Below are positions 8,133 to 17,040 of a stretch of DNA of 64,000 nt, in pieces. Within the stretch, counting starts at the first letter, position 1. Each line of letters opens with the position of its first letter. Made by a program: the position numbers and the translations under genes. Below the pieces are notes generated by a model that was not told the DNA's origin, did not search any database, and saw only the letters and a program-made list of their open reading frames with translations. Origin of the DNA: an uncultured Collinsella sp. (GTDB lineage: Bacteria > Actinomycetota > Coriobacteriia > Coriobacteriales > Coriobacteriaceae); the NCBI GenBank assembly GCA_959599915.1, contig CAUGJE010000002.1, forward strand, positions 221,283 through 285,282, in the 5' to 3' direction.

Positions 8133-10121
8133 TTAGTCAATTGCATTAAGCGCGTCGATCTGCGCAAGCCACAGTCGCGAGCTGGCGTCACTCGGCATAC
8201 GCCAATCGCCGCGCGGACTGAGCGTCACCGAGCCCACCTTGGGACCATCGGGCAGGCAGCTGCGCTTAAACTGCTGGGCAAAGAAGCGACGATAGAACGT
8301 ACGCAGCCACGTGTGAACGGTCTTGACATCGTAGACGCCCTCGAAGCTCTTGAGCGCCATGCGGTAGATCTTGCCCGGCTCAAAGCCAAAACGCAGTAGG
8401 TAGTAGAGGAAGTAGTCGTGCAGCTCGTACGGGCCCACCAAATCCTCGGTCTTCTGCGCAATCTCGCCGTCGCCCGTGGGCGGCAGAAGCTCGGGGGACA
8501 CCGGCGTGTCGAGGATGTCGAGCAAGACCTCGGCAATACGCCCGCCAAAGACATCAGCCGCATAGCGCACCAGATGGCGCACAAGCGTCTTGGGCACGCT
8601 CGCGTTGACGGCATACATGCTCATGTGGTCACCGTTATAGGTAGCCCAGCCGAGTGCCAGCTCCGACAGGTCGCCCGTGCCGATGACAAAGCCGCCAGCC
8701 TGATTGGCCAGATCCATCAGAATCTGCGTGCGCTCGCGGGCCTGGCTGTTCTCGTAGGTCACGTCCTGCACGGCCGAATCGTGCTCAATGTCCTTGAAGT
8801 GCTGCTCCACGGCCGCGTGGATCGAAACCTCGCGGAAGCTCACGCCCAGGTCGCGAGCGAGCGACTCGGCATTCGACTTGGTACGATGCGTCGTGCCAAA
8901 GCCGGGCATGGACACGGCAGTGATGCCTGTGCGCGGCAGCCCCAGCGCATCAAAGGCGCGCACGGTCACAAGCAGTGCCAACGTGGAGTCCAGGCCGCCC
9001 GAAAGACCGATGACAGCCGCCTTGGTACCCGTATGGGCAAGGCGGGTCTTGAGGCCGGCGGTCTGCAGGTCGAGGATGGTCTCGCAGCGCTCGGCCAGGT
9101 CGCCATGGTCGGCCGGCACAAAGGGCGCGCGCGGGAAAACGCGGTCGATATCGCAGGCATCGCGCAGGACAGGCTCTTCGGCCAACACGCCCTCAAACGA
9201 AAACTCAACGGTCGTGGCCTCCGGCGCATCGTCCGCGCGCGTCCACGTCGTCGAGCGACGTCGCTCGGCAACCAGGCGGTCAAGGTCAACGTCGGCCATG
9301 GCCATATCGCAGGTAAGCAGTTTGGTCGCGGCGAGCTTGGAGCCGTTTTCGTAGACGAGGTTCTCCCCCGCAAAGACCATGTCGGTCGTGGACTCACCCT
9401 CGCTCGCATCGGCGTAGACATAGGCGCAGTACAGGCGCGCACTCTGATTGGAGATAAGGCTACGGCGGTAATCTGCCTTACCGATAATCTCGTCCGAGGC
9501 CGACGGGTTGAGAATCACCGTCGCACCGTCAAGCGCCATCTCGGTCGAAGGGGGCGCCGGCACCCACAGGTCCTCACAGACCTCAACGCCCAGTACCAGG
9601 TCCTCGGCGCCCTCATCACAGCAACGGTAGACAAGCCCCGAACCCAGCGGGACCGGACCCTGACCGGCAAATTCAACCCACACGGGATCCGCAGGCGCCG
9701 GAGCAAACCAACGGCGCTCATAGAACTCGCCATAGTTGGGCAGATACTTCTTGGCCGTGAGGCCCAAAAGCTCGCCCGCGCAGCACACAGCGGCGCAGTT
9801 GTAGATATTCTCGGCAACTGCAACGGGAAGACCGATGGTAAAGACGATCGGCAGCTCACGAGTCTCGTCGAGGATATGCACCAGAGCAGCCTCGCAGGCA
9901 TGCAGCAGTGTGCGGTTATGGAACAGATCGGCCGCGGTATAGCCGGTCAGGTTAAGCTCGGGCAGCACCAGAGCATGAACGCCGCGCTCGGCAGCATCGC
10001 GAACAGCCGCCAGCGCAACCTCGGCATTGCCCTCAACATCGGCCACGCGAATCTTGGGCGAGGCCGCTGCCACGCGCAAAAAACCGTCGTTCTCAACTTG
10101 ACCGTTTAGAAAATCGTTCAT
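8133..10121 (-). CDS. nadE: Glutamine-dependent NAD(+) synthetase
   Basis: This 662-aa two-domain enzyme amidates nicotinic acid adenine dinucleotide to NAD+ with ATP and ammonia drawn from glutamine. Residues about 15-290 form a nitrilase-type glutaminase with the triad Glu55 (LPELNLTGY), Lys125 (AKKYLPNYGEF) and Cys182 (GVEVCEDLW). Residues about 340-660 form the synthetase domain, with the PP-loop SGGLDST at 374-380, IGTGDLSELALGW, and a C-terminal RRFFAQQFKRSC segment. Length fits the glutamine-dependent class (about 640-680 aa). ATG at 10121 follows GGAG. It is transcribed alone, with its own terminator at 8033-8064. Confidence 0.93.
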   Translation of the reverse strand: MNDFLNGQVENDGFLRVAAASPKIRVADVEGNAEVALAAVRDAAERGVHALVLPELNLTGYTAADLFHNRTLLHACEAALVHILDETRELPIVFTIGLPVAVAENIYNCAAVCCAGELLGLTAKKYLPNYGEFYERRWFAPAPADPVWVEFAGQGPVPLGSGLVYRCCDEGAEDLVLGVEVCEDLWVPAPPSTEMALDGATVILNPSASDEIIGKADYRRSLISNQSARLYCAYVYADASEGESTTDMVFAGENLVYENGSKLAATKLLTCDMAMADVDLDRLVAERRRSTTWTRADDAPEATTVEFSFEGVLAEEPVLRDACDIDRVFPRAPFVPADHGDLAERCETILDLQTAGLKTRLAHTGTKAAVIGLSGGLDSTLALLVTVRAFDALGLPRTGITAVSMPGFGTTHRTKSNAESLARDLGVSFREVSIHAAVEQHFKDIEHDSAVQDVTYENSQARERTQILMDLANQAGGFVIGTGDLSELALGWATYNGDHMSMYAVNASVPKTLVRHLVRYAADVFGGRIAEVLLDILDTPVSPELLPPTGDGEIAQKTEDLVGPYELHDYFLYYLLRFGFEPGKIYRMALKSFEGVYDVKTVHTWLRTFYRRFFAQQFKRSCLPDGPKVGSVTLSPRGDWRMPSDASSRLWLAQIDALNAID

Positions 10122-10254
10122 GCGAGCTCCAGCACATCCGTTAGCCGCAACGAGCGGCGACGATATAGTCCGCCTCCATTGTACTGTCAAGTTCAATCAG
10201 CACAGATGGGACAAGCTCATGATTAAAATTGGAAAAGAGAAGCCGGGATGACGT

Positions 10255-10533
10255 TTAGCAGTAGAACGAGATCTCGTCCACAAGGAAAAATGCCTTCCAT
10301 TTAGAGCAAATCAATTCATGCTGAGCGGCGATGATTTCACAGAGGTCATCAAGCGTGCTCCGGGGGATCTTCGCTTTGTTATTAGCGACAATGCAGCCAC
10401 CTCTTCGAGTCAGCCAGATTTTGGCCGAGTTATCTGAAGGCGCCCCCTTGCAAACATGGACATGGATTGGCTCGCCCGCTTCATTGGACCAAAAGAAGAC
10501 CCGATAGCCGCCAATAAGAAAAAGGCTAGGCAA
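10255..10533 (-). CDS. DUF4160 family protein
   Basis: This 92-aa protein has the DUF4160 pattern: an N-terminal strand ending YRVFFWSNEAGEPIHVHVCKG, where HVHV is the family hallmark, then an AKIWL strand and a helical LDDLCEIIAAQHELI segment. The family is small, cytoplasmic and of unknown biochemistry, often found as the second gene of a two-gene unit. The start is TTG at 10533 behind GGAGGAG, overlapping the previous gene's stop by 8 nt, so the pair is translationally coupled. Base composition is AT-richer than the flanking core genes, suggesting acquisition. Confidence 0.8.
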   Translation of the reverse strand: MPSLFLIGGYRVFFWSNEAGEPIHVHVCKGAPSDNSAKIWLTRRGGCIVANNKAKIPRSTLDDLCEIIAAQHELICSKWKAFFLVDEISFYC

Positions 10534-10795
10534 CTTTAGCTCCTCCGTTTGCGGCGTAGCGATACAGCAGATGGGCGTTATTGCTCAGAAAAGTCTCAAA
10601 ACCTCGCTTCTCCTCGTCGGTAAAACGCCCCTCCCACATGGTCCAATTGTAAGAAGGCAACTCGCAACGAGCGGAGTCGAAACCCTCTGCCGTCGGTCGT
10701 TCAAAATGCACGATGACCTTTTCGATATCGCCATCTGTGATCAGGTCAGAATGAATGACCTCGGTACCATCTTCGAATGTCATATACGGGTACAT
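10526..10795 (-). CDS. Small conserved protein paired with DUF4160
   Basis: An 89-aa acidic protein (MYPYMTFEDGTEVIHSD near the N-terminus; FERPTAEGFDSARCELPSY; a C-terminal FLSNNAHLLYRYA helix) with no signal peptide or membrane span. I recognise it only as the type of short protein encoded directly upstream of DUF4160 genes. It is not a clear DUF2442 member. The ATG at 10795 has GAGG about 9 nt upstream; GTG at 10807 is an alternative. The overlapping two-gene layout resembles toxin-antitoxin modules, but no catalytic or DNA-binding motif was seen to support that. Confidence 0.65.
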   Translation of the reverse strand: MYPYMTFEDGTEVIHSDLITDGDIEKVIVHFERPTAEGFDSARCELPSYNWTMWEGRFTDEEKRGFETFLSNNAHLLYRYAANGGAKVA

Positions 10796-10978
10796 CACGT
10801 AAACCACCTCGCAATCATTAATTCAGTTTAGCATCAAGCTAGTGCACCAATGATAGCAAGCCCCCTTGATGAGTTGATGGCATCTGTTGCCAGCACGATC
10901 GACGGCGGTCCGGATTGTTGGGCCCCGGCCATAATCGACCGCCACGAAGCGTTCATCCGCAGGTGCGTGGCATAGCGC

Positions 10979-11887
10979 CTAGAACACTAGCTGAGACAAG
11001 GACACTATCGCTGGCATAGTGAACATAGACAGAAGGGTGGTAACACAGACTGTTCCACATGCATATCGATAGTCCTTATTATGCTGCTGGGCAAAGATAG
11101 CTACATTCGCGCCGGTGGGGGTCGCAGCCGCAATCAGCAGCGCCATCTTAATTGACCTATCACATGGAAAGAGACATAGGAACAGGAGCGAAAGAATCGG
11201 AATGACAAGCAGCCTGACCGATGAGACGGCAAACAAGCTTTTCGCCCTCAGGAGCGCCATCAAATCAGACTGAGCAAGATAGATACCGAGAGTCATCATT
11301 GCTAGCGGAGTGTTGAGCCCCGAGATATACGAAAGCACTGACTGTGCCAGAGGGACCGTTGGGACACGAAGGATAAAAATCAAGAAACCGCCCAATAAAG
11401 CCATGACCATTGGACTTGTCAGGATCGCTTTAGGACTCATACATTTTTTAGACCCCGACAGCAGATACTGCCCGTATGTCCATTGCATGGCATTGAGAAG
11501 AGCGATCATGCACGTGATGAAAAACACGGCATCTTTTCCAAGCGCCGCTTCAACAAGGGGTATTCCCACAAATCCAGCATTCGAGAATGCCGCAGCAAAA
11601 ATGTCGATGGGACGGCCCCTGAACAACAGGCGGGCAACAACGCAAGCGAGCAACAACATCGCCGCCGACAGCATTAAGGTCATTCCCAACTCATACATCC
11701 TCTGAAACGAATACTCGATCCAAAATGATTTGAGAATGATTGCGGGAATCACAAGGTTGATGAGCAACTTTCCGAATTCTATTGCAACCTGCTCGCTCAA
11801 TATGCCCAAGCGGTTTAGAGCGTAGCCCATTCCCATGAGCAAAAACATGATAAGGACTTGTTGGATGAGAGGTTCAATGATTGACAC
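10979..11887 (-). CDS. AEC (auxin efflux carrier) family transporter
   Basis: This 302-aa integral membrane protein has about ten hydrophobic segments and the family landmarks: a first helix containing MFLLMGMGYALNRLGILS, LVIPAIILKSF (conserved Pro), FSNAGFVGIPLVEAALG (the characteristic Asn-x-GF-GIPL stretch) and PTGANVAIFAQQ in the C-terminal half. AEC carriers move small organic anions or amino acids; substrate is not predictable here. GTG at 11887 with GGAG upstream is preferred over the ATG at 11920, which has no ribosome site. It follows the ceramidase-like gene with a 58-nt gap and is probably co-transcribed with it. Confidence 0.85.
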   Translation of the reverse strand: MSIIEPLIQQVLIMFLLMGMGYALNRLGILSEQVAIEFGKLLINLVIPAIILKSFWIEYSFQRMYELGMTLMLSAAMLLLACVVARLLFRGRPIDIFAAAFSNAGFVGIPLVEAALGKDAVFFITCMIALLNAMQWTYGQYLLSGSKKCMSPKAILTSPMVMALLGGFLIFILRVPTVPLAQSVLSYISGLNTPLAMMTLGIYLAQSDLMALLRAKSLFAVSSVRLLVIPILSLLFLCLFPCDRSIKMALLIAAATPTGANVAIFAQQHNKDYRYACGTVCVTTLLSMFTMPAIVSLSQLVF

Positions 11888-11945
11888 AATACATGCTCCG
11901 TATAATCCTGACCGGTTCATCTACCACGATGGTCTATAGCGCCTG

Positions 11946-13157
11946 CTATAGCGCGGCACCGACCGCCTGAATGATTCGCGCAACGAACGCATCGGCAACC
12001 CCGCGCGGCGTTCGCGAGTTGTAGGTTTCAAAATACTTGCCGTAGTCTTCCTGAGGCACAAGGTAGTTGCAGTACGTGTTCGCATAGCCGATAACAAAGA
12101 CGTTGTATTGGCTAAACGCCCTCTTAAAATCCAAGCCTAATGTGCTACACGTATCGCATGGCATCGTGATAAAAATGCAGTTACCAATTACCGCAAACTG
12201 GCTCGGAAGCTCAAGCTCGATTTTCCCCATCGAGAGCTTAAGCTGTTGCCGCTTAAGGAGAAAGTCTCGCATCGGGCTCGCATCCATAGCCTCTATCCGA
12301 TTGGTCATCTCGATCCAATCCGGATCTGTTTTTGCATCGTAGACACTCTTCATGCTGATAGAGCCCCAACGCGGAGTATCAACTCTGAGTGCCGCGCGCT
12401 CACGCTTGGATTCAATTTGAGCGCAAAGTTCGTTAGCCGTACGCTCGAGTTCGGCAACTCCCTCCCCTTGCCGATAGAAACGCGTCGACACATCCCCGCA
12501 CGTTCCGTTGACGCAAAGTACAGGACAGCCATATTTCCTCTCCAAACGCTGCCTGACATGCCCAATCAAATCAGCAGAGAGGACGGCGCTTTTCCCATTA
12601 AGGATGGTAGGATGAGCGGACATGAACAGCATTTTTCCAATTGGGCGACCACCTTGAGCGTCCTCAAACGAGAAAATACTTACCTGTTTATCGGCCGGAC
12701 CGCCCTGAACATTTCGATTCCCGTACAGTCCCTCGATGCCTAACATCTCCATCGATACGGTCGCCTTCGACCTGGACGCCCATGCAGATACCGCCGCCTC
12801 GGTAGCCAAGCCAATCAAATCACTCGTCAATTCGGTTTCAGGTAACGTGTCCTCGTAGGCAAGCTTAAAATAGCATGGTGCAGAATGGGTATGAATGCAT
12901 GCGACGACGATATTGCTCGAATCGATGCCCGTTTTTGACGATACGGCGTTCTTGACCGAAAGGGAAAAATCTTTCGACACCATTATTGAATCGAGCTCGA
13001 TAAGAATAAACGGGACAAGATCAACACAGACAGCGCTAGCGTTGACCTCAATAGGATCAAGAACATCCGTCCAGGCACCTTTTCTGTTGTAGCCGCCCAT
13101 GCGGCAAGGAGACTGGGGTGTTACGTCAATCTTCGAGATTCCAAACTCTATGTTCAT
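11946..13157 (-). CDS. Neutral/alkaline ceramidase-like (PF04734-type) hydrolase
   Basis: This 403-aa protein resembles the N-terminal catalytic domain of neutral ceramidases. It starts FGISKIDVTPQSPCRMGGYNRKG, has the metal/active-site run CIHTHSAP with SSNIVVAC before it, FMSAHPTILNG, and VNGTCGDVSTRF, where the family usually has NxGDVSPN. It lacks a signal peptide and the C-terminal Ig-like domain of secreted ceramidases, so it is probably cytoplasmic, and its substrate may not be ceramide. The ATG at 13157 has GGAG 5 nt upstream. It lies between a PTS EIIBC gene and an AEC permease in an AT-richer block, suggesting catabolism of an imported conjugate; that is inference. Confidence 0.7.
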   Translation of the reverse strand: MNIEFGISKIDVTPQSPCRMGGYNRKGAWTDVLDPIEVNASAVCVDLVPFILIELDSIMVSKDFSLSVKNAVSSKTGIDSSNIVVACIHTHSAPCYFKLAYEDTLPETELTSDLIGLATEAAVSAWASRSKATVSMEMLGIEGLYGNRNVQGGPADKQVSIFSFEDAQGGRPIGKMLFMSAHPTILNGKSAVLSADLIGHVRQRLERKYGCPVLCVNGTCGDVSTRFYRQGEGVAELERTANELCAQIESKRERAALRVDTPRWGSISMKSVYDAKTDPDWIEMTNRIEAMDASPMRDFLLKRQQLKLSMGKIELELPSQFAVIGNCIFITMPCDTCSTLGLDFKRAFSQYNVFVIGYANTYCNYLVPQEDYGKYFETYNSRTPRGVADAFVARIIQAVGAAL

Positions 13158-13206
13158 TCCAACTCCAACTCTTCGCGGCACACGCCGCCCAAACATCGGA
13201 AATAGA

Positions 13207-13240
13207 AATACAAAAAGAGAAGGGCGTCATGGACGCCCTT
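13207..13240 (-). terminator. Intrinsic terminator of the PTS gene
   Basis: A 9-bp stem AAGGGCGTC / GACGCCCTT with a 3-nt loop is followed on the minus strand by CTCTTTTTG. It lies between the EIIBC stop and the ceramidase-like start, so the latter may have its own promoter or depend on read-through. Confidence 0.8.
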
Positions 13241-13275
13241 CCAATGCGTCCTGCCACACGCAGGCCGTAGAAAAC

Positions 13276-14700
13276 TTAACGCTCGGAAACGGGACCATTC
13301 TCGAGCTCATCCGCCGTAAAGCCCAGGAAATACGTGCCCAAGGCGCTCACAAGGAAGCCTGCACCAGCAGCGATTCCAAAGTTGATGAGATTCTGGGTCC
13401 CGCCGCCCGCAAACGCGAGGAACTCCAAGAAGTTAGATGCCGCGCCGGCAGTATAAACCGTGGCTCCGAGAGCGATTGCAAGCGCACCGGCAACAAAGGA
13501 TCCGATAATCTTCCAGACAAACAAGCGGCGATAGCGCAGCATCATGCCGTAGATGAAAGGCTCGCCGACGCCTCCGACAATGTTTGCGACCAAATAGCCG
13601 AATGCCATGCTCTTCTCGTCTTTATCGCACAGCTTGAGCCAGGTCGCCACCTCGCAGCCGAAGGTCGCCCAAAGGCTAACGCCCGTCGCAACCAAAACAA
13701 AGCTGTCGGTTCCCACAGTCATATAGTTAGCGATGGCAATCATCGCAACCGCCACATGCATGCCGGTAATAATCATTGGGCACCAAAGACCCGCCAGAAT
13801 ACCTCCTCCGAGGATGGCGGCGATACCACCGGAAGTACCAAGGAACTCAAAACCGGCGGCGAGGGCATTACCGGCCCATGAACCAACAGGGGCGAGAGCG
13901 CAGAGAGACACAGGAACAGCGACGACCATGGTAAGGAAAGGCGCGAAAACCGTTGAAAGGGTATCTGGCACATATTTGCGGAAGAAGCGCTCGATATAAC
14001 TCATCGCCCACACGGACAGAAGAATGGGAAGGACCGTCTTTGTGTAGTTTGCGGCGACGCAGGGAATGCCATAAACGGAGAACTGAGCTCCATCGGTCGC
14101 AAGCTGAATCATGGTCGGGTCGATAAGAATGCCGCCCATAAAGGCACCGAGGACAGGCGTTACGCCAATGTTCTTAGCCGCATTATAGCCAAGGTAGATG
14201 GGGATAAAATAGAACGCTGCGTCATAAACCATGTTCATCAGAACATAAAGGTCGCTTGTGTCGGACAGCACGCCCGCCATCGTAGGTCCCAGCACCACCG
14301 CTACGGTCTTGAACAGGCCAGCACACATTAGGACGGGGATCATAGGCACCATGGAGCTTGACAGGTAGTTGAGGATGTTATTGCCAATAACCTTAGGTGT
14401 GAGCTTCTGCTTAGGAGCATCAAGGTTCTCGTCGATGGCGTCCTGCTTGGCAAAGCCGCCGATCTTGCAGAGCTCGTCATAAACCTTGGGCACGTTTTGG
14501 CCCACGATTACCTGGAACTGCCCTCCGGAGATTTGAGCACCCAACACACCGCCAATCTTCTTCACTTCTTTGATATCGGGGGCATCGATATCTTTGAGGT
14601 TAAAACGCAGGCGCGTCATACAGTGCGCAACAAACGTCACGTTCTCCTTGCCACCGACGGCCTCGAGCACGTCCGCGGCGATTTTCTTATTGTCAGTCAT
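13276..14700 (-). CDS. PTS transporter EIIBC, glucoside/sucrose family
   Basis: This 474-aa sugar permease has an N-terminal EIIB domain (about residues 1-85; phospho-accepting Cys in VAHCMTRLRF, then GGVLGAQISGGQFQVIVG) and an EIIC domain (about 105-465) with about ten membrane spans. It takes up and phosphorylates a sugar of the beta-glucoside/sucrose/trehalose group. There is no EIIA domain, so one must be supplied elsewhere. The ATG at 14700 follows GGGAG. Directly upstream in the same direction is a BglG/LicT-type antiterminator gene, with a terminator in the intervening leader at 14801-14870, the standard layout for sugar-controlled antitermination. Confidence 0.88.
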   Translation of the reverse strand: MTDNKKIAADVLEAVGGKENVTFVAHCMTRLRFNLKDIDAPDIKEVKKIGGVLGAQISGGQFQVIVGQNVPKVYDELCKIGGFAKQDAIDENLDAPKQKLTPKVIGNNILNYLSSSMVPMIPVLMCAGLFKTVAVVLGPTMAGVLSDTSDLYVLMNMVYDAAFYFIPIYLGYNAAKNIGVTPVLGAFMGGILIDPTMIQLATDGAQFSVYGIPCVAANYTKTVLPILLSVWAMSYIERFFRKYVPDTLSTVFAPFLTMVVAVPVSLCALAPVGSWAGNALAAGFEFLGTSGGIAAILGGGILAGLWCPMIITGMHVAVAMIAIANYMTVGTDSFVLVATGVSLWATFGCEVATWLKLCDKDEKSMAFGYLVANIVGGVGEPFIYGMMLRYRRLFVWKIIGSFVAGALAIALGATVYTAGAASNFLEFLAFAGGGTQNLINFGIAAGAGFLVSALGTYFLGFTADELENGPVSER

Positions 14701-14800
14701 AGCTGAACTCCCTTGCTTTTCTGTCTTCCCGTTTGCGCACACGCGAAGAACCGATTACGGCAGGCCTGACACGAGGCAAATCGAGAAAAGCAAGAAGAAG

Positions 14801-14870
14801 ACAAAAACAGAAGAGCCCCAAAGCACAAAGCGGACAGGGAACTGTCTACGTCATGCTTCGAGGCTCTTCT
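14801..14870 (-). terminator. Leader terminator upstream of PTS EIIBC, candidate antitermination target
   Basis: On the minus strand AGAAGAGCC (14862-14870) pairs with GGCTCTTCT (14809-14817) across a 44-nt loop, followed by GTTTTTG. It lies between the antiterminator gene and the EIIBC gene. By analogy with bgl/lic systems it could be the conditional terminator. I did not find a consensus RAT sequence overlapping the upstream arm, so control by the adjacent antiterminator is inference. Confidence 0.65.
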
Positions 14871-14967
14871 CGAATAACACCTTATGTGACTATGAAACTA
14901 CATCCAACAGTTGCTTTTACGAAAGTCGAAACCGGCCAACGGTCAAACTTCAGCGGCGAGCGGTCGA

Positions 14968-15804
14968 TTAGGACCTAGATCCCGCGCAGACGCGATTGAC
15001 GTGGAGCATCAGGTAGACCTTCTCTTCATCGGCGAGCCCGGCGTCAAAGCGCTCTTCGATAAGCGCGGCCATGCGGTCGACGCACACGGCCACGTCGGGA
15101 TGCTGCTCGCAGAGCGGTCCGTAAAGCGCGCCGTTCTCCGTGTTGAGGGGCTCTCCTGTCTGCACGCGTTCTAACAGGTAGCGCACGTGCGTGGCATAAC
15201 GGCAAAAGTCAAAGCCGTCGCGGTCCACGCAAACCCCCAGCTCGGATTCGATAATCTTGGTGAAGCTCTCGAGCATCACCTCGTCCTTACGCACCGTATT
15301 GGATTTGGCCTTTGAAGACGAGGCGACCACGCTGTTGACGATACAGAGCGCGATACCGCTCGCCTCCCCCCGCGGCATCTTGACGTTGAAGCCGCGATTG
15401 ATGCCCTCGATCGCGAACTTGGCGATCTTGTACTCAATGGGGTACATCTGCTGCACATCATAGGAGAGCGGCATCTGCACAAACATATGCTCGCGGCAGC
15501 GTTTGATGGCAAAGGCGATATGGTCAGCCATGGTAAAGGGAAGGTTTGCCGAGAGCTCGCGCGAGATGTTGGAGCGAGCGATATCGGCAATCTGGGCGGA
15601 GAACTCCATCACCTGAGGATCGATCTCGTCGAGCAGCGCTAGGTAGCGCGAGTCGACACCGTAGAAGGTTCGCTCGATCTTATCGAGTGTGACCTCATCG
15701 GGGCCATTGGGAAACCCGATACCGCGGCCAATTGCCACGAGTTCACGGCCCTTGGCGTTTACGCAGATAACCGTATTGTTGTTGATCCGCTTAAGGATTT
15801 TCAT
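14968..15804 (-). CDS. BglG/LicT-family transcription antiterminator
   Basis: This 278-aa RNA-binding regulator has an N-terminal CAT domain (residues 1-55: MKILKRINNNTVICVNAKGRE) that binds a leader RNA hairpin and prevents termination. Two PTS regulation domains follow (about 65-170 and 175-278) with candidate phosphorylation histidines in NLPFTMADHIAFAIKR, YATHVRYLLER and LMLHVNRV. Length is typical. It is transcribed just ahead of a PTS EIIBC gene, so its likely targets are that gene and itself. The ATG at 15804 is the CAT-domain start; the frame extends 7 codons further upstream. Confidence 0.9.
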   Translation of the reverse strand: MKILKRINNNTVICVNAKGRELVAIGRGIGFPNGPDEVTLDKIERTFYGVDSRYLALLDEIDPQVMEFSAQIADIARSNISRELSANLPFTMADHIAFAIKRCREHMFVQMPLSYDVQQMYPIEYKIAKFAIEGINRGFNVKMPRGEASGIALCIVNSVVASSSKAKSNTVRKDEVMLESFTKIIESELGVCVDRDGFDFCRYATHVRYLLERVQTGEPLNTENGALYGPLCEQHPDVAVCVDRMAALIEERFDAGLADEEKVYLMLHVNRVCAGSRS

Positions 15805-15956
15805 GACGCTCCCTACCCGGCGCAAGCAACAGCGCCGCGAGCCCGATTATTCCACGGGATTTCAAATCCGGTCAACCTTCCTTTCGACATCCGAACGATT
15901 CGCCCCGTCTTCATTCGATCAGCCTGAGAAGAAGTTTCGCGCTTTGGTGAGTTGAT

Positions 15957-16030
15957 GGTGTTGCGGGCGAATCCATCTCCGGTTCACACCGACTGGGTAC
16001 CCTGAGGGCTGAACAACCTGTCGCAGCACT
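15957..16030 (+). ncRNA. Candidate structured 5' leader of the 16053 gene (unassigned)
   Basis: Immediately before the gene, GTGTTGCG (about 15959-15966) can pair with CGCAGCAC (16022-16029) with one G-U, closing a 74-nt segment. The segment contains GGGCGAATCC, a TGGGTACCC mini-hairpin and a GGTTC / GAAC pairing possibility. It has the look of a compact riboswitch-like fold close to a ribosome site. It does not match the cobalamin, glycine or c-di-GMP consensus. GGGCGAATCC only faintly recalls the c-di-AMP (ydaO) class. Confidence 0.35.
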
Positions 16031-16052
16031 AAACGAACCGGGAGGACCCCGT

Positions 16053-17006
16053 ATGACGACTGAATATACCGACGCGCCGCGCACGCGCGTCATGACACCG
16101 GCCGCGCTCAACAACGGCGTGCACGAGAACCATTCCATCGGACAGACCATGGCCATCGCGCCCAAAAAGGGCCTGTTTGACGACATTTCCATTCCCCAGA
16201 TCATCGCCGGCGCCGCAGCTGCCGCCACGAGCGTGGCGCTTGCTTCAAAGATCGGCATTGCCGGCTCGGTGATTGGTGCCGCTGTGAGCTCAGTCATCAC
16301 TGTTGTGTCCTCGCAGGTCTATCGCCACTTTATCTCCGCCAGCGCCGAAGCAATCAAGGGCACGCATGCCGCTGTCGACTACCCTACCGGCGCCTACGAG
16401 CCCGTTGAGCCCAATGTCGAGGAGCACCTAGGTGGCGCCGCAACCACGCAGGAGATGCGCCAGGTTGCGGGACGCGCGACCACGGCGCGCGTCGCTCCCA
16501 ACAGCCTGCGCGCCAAGGCGGCGGCTGAGCGCAGCCAGACGCAAAAGAAGGTCATCGTCTTCTCGATCGCTATCGCCATCGTCGCGGTCATCGCCTGCGC
16601 CGGCGCCATCCTTATCACCACTGCCGGTGAGGGTCTGGGCGAGCGTCCCGAGCCAATCCTGTCGTCGCGCACGACCGAGAGCGATGCAAATGGCAACACC
16701 CAGTCGCAGGATCAGCAGGCACAGACGGACGATACGCAAGACAGTTCTACCTCTGCCAATTCGTCCTCGAACACCCAAAACCAATCGCAGGGCGTCGATT
16801 CCTCTGCGAACAACAGCGGCACGCAATCCGGCACGACTGACTCAAGTCAAACGACTGACGGCTCTCAACCGAGCACGGGCGACCAGGCGAATGGCAATAC
16901 ACCGAGTACGGGATCTACCGACAACAGCAACACCAACAGCTCGAGCGGAACCGCGTCCGGCACGGCATCTGACAGTTCAAGCCAAGGCGCGACATCGGGC
17001 AACTAG
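16053..17006 (+). CDS. Membrane protein with Ser/Thr/Asn/Gln-rich exported tail
   Basis: A 317-aa protein of unknown function. Residues about 1-45 are polar. Residues about 48-85 are hydrophobic Ala/Ile/Val-rich (IIAGAAAAATSVALASKIG, then IGAAVSSVITVVSS), followed by a polar region. A second strong membrane segment lies at about 166-190 (VIVFSIAIAIVAVIACAGAIL). The last ~115 residues are low-complexity Ser/Thr/Gly/Asn/Gln/Asp with no Cys, the composition of a wall-spanning stalk. GGGAGG lies 10 nt before the ATG. It is preceded by a possible structured leader and followed by its own terminator. No family was recognised. Confidence 0.75.
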   Translation: MTTEYTDAPRTRVMTPAALNNGVHENHSIGQTMAIAPKKGLFDDISIPQIIAGAAAAATSVALASKIGIAGSVIGAAVSSVITVVSSQVYRHFISASAEAIKGTHAAVDYPTGAYEPVEPNVEEHLGGAATTQEMRQVAGRATTARVAPNSLRAKAAAERSQTQKKVIVFSIAIAIVAVIACAGAILITTAGEGLGERPEPILSSRTTESDANGNTQSQDQQAQTDDTQDSSTSANSSSNTQNQSQGVDSSANNSGTQSGTTDSSQTTDGSQPSTGDQANGNTPSTGSTDNSNTNSSSGTASGTASDSSSQGATSGN

Positions 17007-17040
17007 GCACATTTGCCTCTCATAGATAACCGACCTGTAT

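Noticed and set aside
10808..10978. Possible gene remnant between the DUF4160 pair and the AEC carrier
   Set aside because: No frame, ribosome site or recognisable motif.
14801..14960. RAT antiterminator target upstream of the PTS gene
   Set aside because: The terminator is present but no consensus RAT sequence overlapping its upstream arm could be found, so only the terminator is called.
15957..16030. c-di-AMP (ydaO) riboswitch
   Set aside because: Only GGGCGAATCC recalls the class; the conserved CCGTCAGCTAACCTCG block is missing.
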